Shown here: in pieces, positions 6,059 to 6,853 of the stretch
Layout of the letters: each line of letters starts with the position of its first letter
How positions within the stretch are numbered: position 1 is the first letter of the stretch
DNA from: Rhizobiaceae bacterium
GTDB lineage: Bacteria; Pseudomonadota; Alphaproteobacteria; Rhizobiales; Rhizobiaceae
NCBI GenBank assembly: GCA_004299545.1
Contig: SCRB01000569.1
Span: forward strand, 1 to 6,853
DNA: 6,853 bases
Direction: 5' to 3'
Made by a program: the position numbers and the translations under genes
The notes under the pieces: model-generated
Told to the model about the DNA's origin: nothing
Databases searched by the model: none
Seen by the model: the letters and a program-made list of their open reading frames with translations, nothing else

Positions 6059-6106
6059 TGGTCGCCAAACTTCGGCCCTACTGGCCGTCTAACCGGACGG
6101 CGACCA
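6059..6106 (+). promoter_or_regulatory. Two mutually exclusive hairpins before lolA
   Basis: TGGTCGCC (6059-6066) is the exact reverse complement of GGCGACCA (6099-6106), and within this GCCGTC (6084-6089) pairs with GACGGC (6096-6101) around a six-base loop. The two stems share bases 6099-6101, so only one can form at a time. The larger stem ends at the first base of the lolA Shine-Dalgarno (AAGGAG, 6106-6111). There is no T-run, so it does not look like an intrinsic terminator. It may tune lolA translation or mark an ftsK mRNA end; this is inference. Confidence 0.4.
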
Positions 6107-6117
6107 AGGAGTTCTGG

Positions 6118-6801
6118 ATGACGACAAAAAACAAGCCCGCCCGATCCGGCAACCTGCATCGCCGCGCTGCGATGGGCTTGATTGCCGCCTTTCTCGTTGG
6201 CGGAAGCGCGTCTATGGCATTCGCGACGAGCCCGGCCTCGGATACCAGCGCCGACTACGCAACGGCGCAGAAGATCGCCGATCATTTCTCGGCGATCAAG
6301 ACCATGGAAGGCGAGTTCGTCCAGTTCGGACCGCGCGGCGACCAGGTCGGCGGCCATTTCTATATCGATCGGCCGGGCCGGTTGCGTTTCGACTACGATA
6401 CCAAGAACGATTTCAAGGTTGTCGCCGACGGGAAGTCGGTGGCGGTCAGCAATCCGCGCATGAAGACATTCAATGTCTATCCGCTCGACAAGACGCCGCT
6501 CACATTGCTGCTGGCGAATAAGATCGATCTTTCGGGCGGCAAATTGAAGAGCGTCACTCAGGGGCCGGATCTGACGACGATCAAACTTGCCGACCGGTCG
6601 GTGTTCGGCAATTCCAAGCTGACGATGATGTTCGATCCGAAATCCTATGCGCTCAGGCAGTGGACCATCACCGATCCGCAGGGCAAGGACACCACTGTCA
6701 TGATCTTCAATGTGAAGGAAGGCATGACGCTCGATCCGTCGCTGTTCACCATCAACTACGCCAAGATTCAAGGGAAATACAATTCCAACCGCGGCAAGTA
6801 G
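6118..6801 (+). CDS. lolA: Outer-membrane lipoprotein carrier protein LolA
   Basis: A 227-residue periplasmic chaperone that takes lipoproteins from the LolCDE transporter in the inner membrane and carries them to the outer membrane. It has an Arg-rich N-terminus, a hydrophobic segment (about 17-36) and a signal-peptidase-I-like AFA site after residue 36. The mature part shows the LolA fold signatures: an N-terminal helix (IADHFSAIKTMEGEFVQF), then GDQVGGHFYIDRPGRLRFDYD (about 74-94) with the RPGRLRFDY motif, NPRMKTFNVYPLDKTPL, and a long beta-sheet C-terminus ending in TINY and a basic tail. Length is usual for the alphaproteobacterial form. A perfect AAGGAG (6106-6111) precedes the ATG. It follows ftsK by 82 bases on the same strand, an order common in rhizobia. 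No LolB partner is seen; alphaproteobacteria generally lack a recognisable one. Confidence 0.95.
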   Translation: MTTKNKPARSGNLHRRAAMGLIAAFLVGGSASMAFATSPASDTSADYATAQKIADHFSAIKTMEGEFVQFGPRGDQVGGHFYIDRPGRLRFDYDTKNDFKVVADGKSVAVSNPRMKTFNVYPLDKTPLTLLLANKIDLSGGKLKSVTQGPDLTTIKLADRSVFGNSKLTMMFDPKSYALRQWTITDPQGKDTTVMIFNVKEGMTLDPSLFTINYAKIQGKYNSNRGK

Positions 6802-6810
6802 GCTAGGTTT

Positions 6811-6837
6811 CGGCTTGCTCAAATCCCTTGGAAGCCG
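6811..6837 (+). terminator. Weak hairpin after lolA
   Basis: CGGCTT (6811-6816) and AAGCCG (6832-6837) are reverse complements separated by 15 bases, nine bases after the lolA stop. There is no following T-run in the visible sequence, so it is at best a weak or Rho-assisted end, or simply chance. The window ends 16 bases later. Confidence 0.2.
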
Positions 6838-6853
6838 GCGGTTATTGGCGGCT

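Noticed and set aside
5773..6117. An upstream in-frame extension of lolA into ftsK
   Set aside because: It would remove the signal peptide from the N-terminus; ATG 6118 has a perfect Shine-Dalgarno and a proper signal sequence.
1..6853. CRISPR array, tRNA, rRNA, transposase or prophage genes
   Set aside because: No regularly spaced direct repeats, tRNA-like cloverleaf or mobile-element protein motif was seen on either strand.

Overview
The window looks like a chromosomal segment from an alphaproteobacterium, most likely in or near Rhizobiaceae (Hyphomicrobiales). This is inferred from high GC with rhizobial codon use, the ftsK-lolA order, a CtrA-type TTAA-N7-TTAAC box before ftsK, and a long rhizobial-style intergenic palindrome. 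No species can be named from the sequence alone.

Left part (1-2064), probably nitric-oxide and haem related. The window opens inside a DUF488 (YeaO-like) gene whose stop overlaps the start of a group III truncated haemoglobin gene (ATGA). The globin keeps the haem-pocket residues of its class. It converges on nnrS, a polytopic haem/copper membrane protein linked to NO stress and read on the minus strand. Upstream of nnrS (2157-2190) is a minus-strand sigma70-like promoter whose -10 lies inside an imperfect dyad resembling the NsrR operator. The same AT-rich patch carries a perfect TATAAT on the plus strand.

Middle part (2284-3304), small genes of uncertain role. In order there are a 43-residue single-pass membrane protein, a 114-residue VanZ-like membrane protein with a promoter that would give a leaderless or near-leaderless mRNA, a roughly 160-bp inverted-repeat element with near-perfect long arms, and a 64-residue soluble unknown protein whose Shine-Dalgarno sequence lies only 8 bases after that element.

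Right part (3305-6853), essential envelope and division functions. A perfect two-way-symmetric CtrA box and a GANTC site precede ftsK, the septal DNA translocase, which is complete with four membrane segments, a RecA-like motor and a winged-helix gamma domain. Then comes lolA, the periplasmic lipoprotein carrier, 82 bases downstream on the same strand. The interval between them holds two mutually exclusive hairpins next to the lolA ribosome binding site. No tRNA, rRNA, CRISPR array, transposase or prophage gene was seen. I see no clear evidence of a wholly new multi-gene system. The most informative unexplained items are the nnrS operator/promoter patch, the inverted-repeat element and the two small genes.
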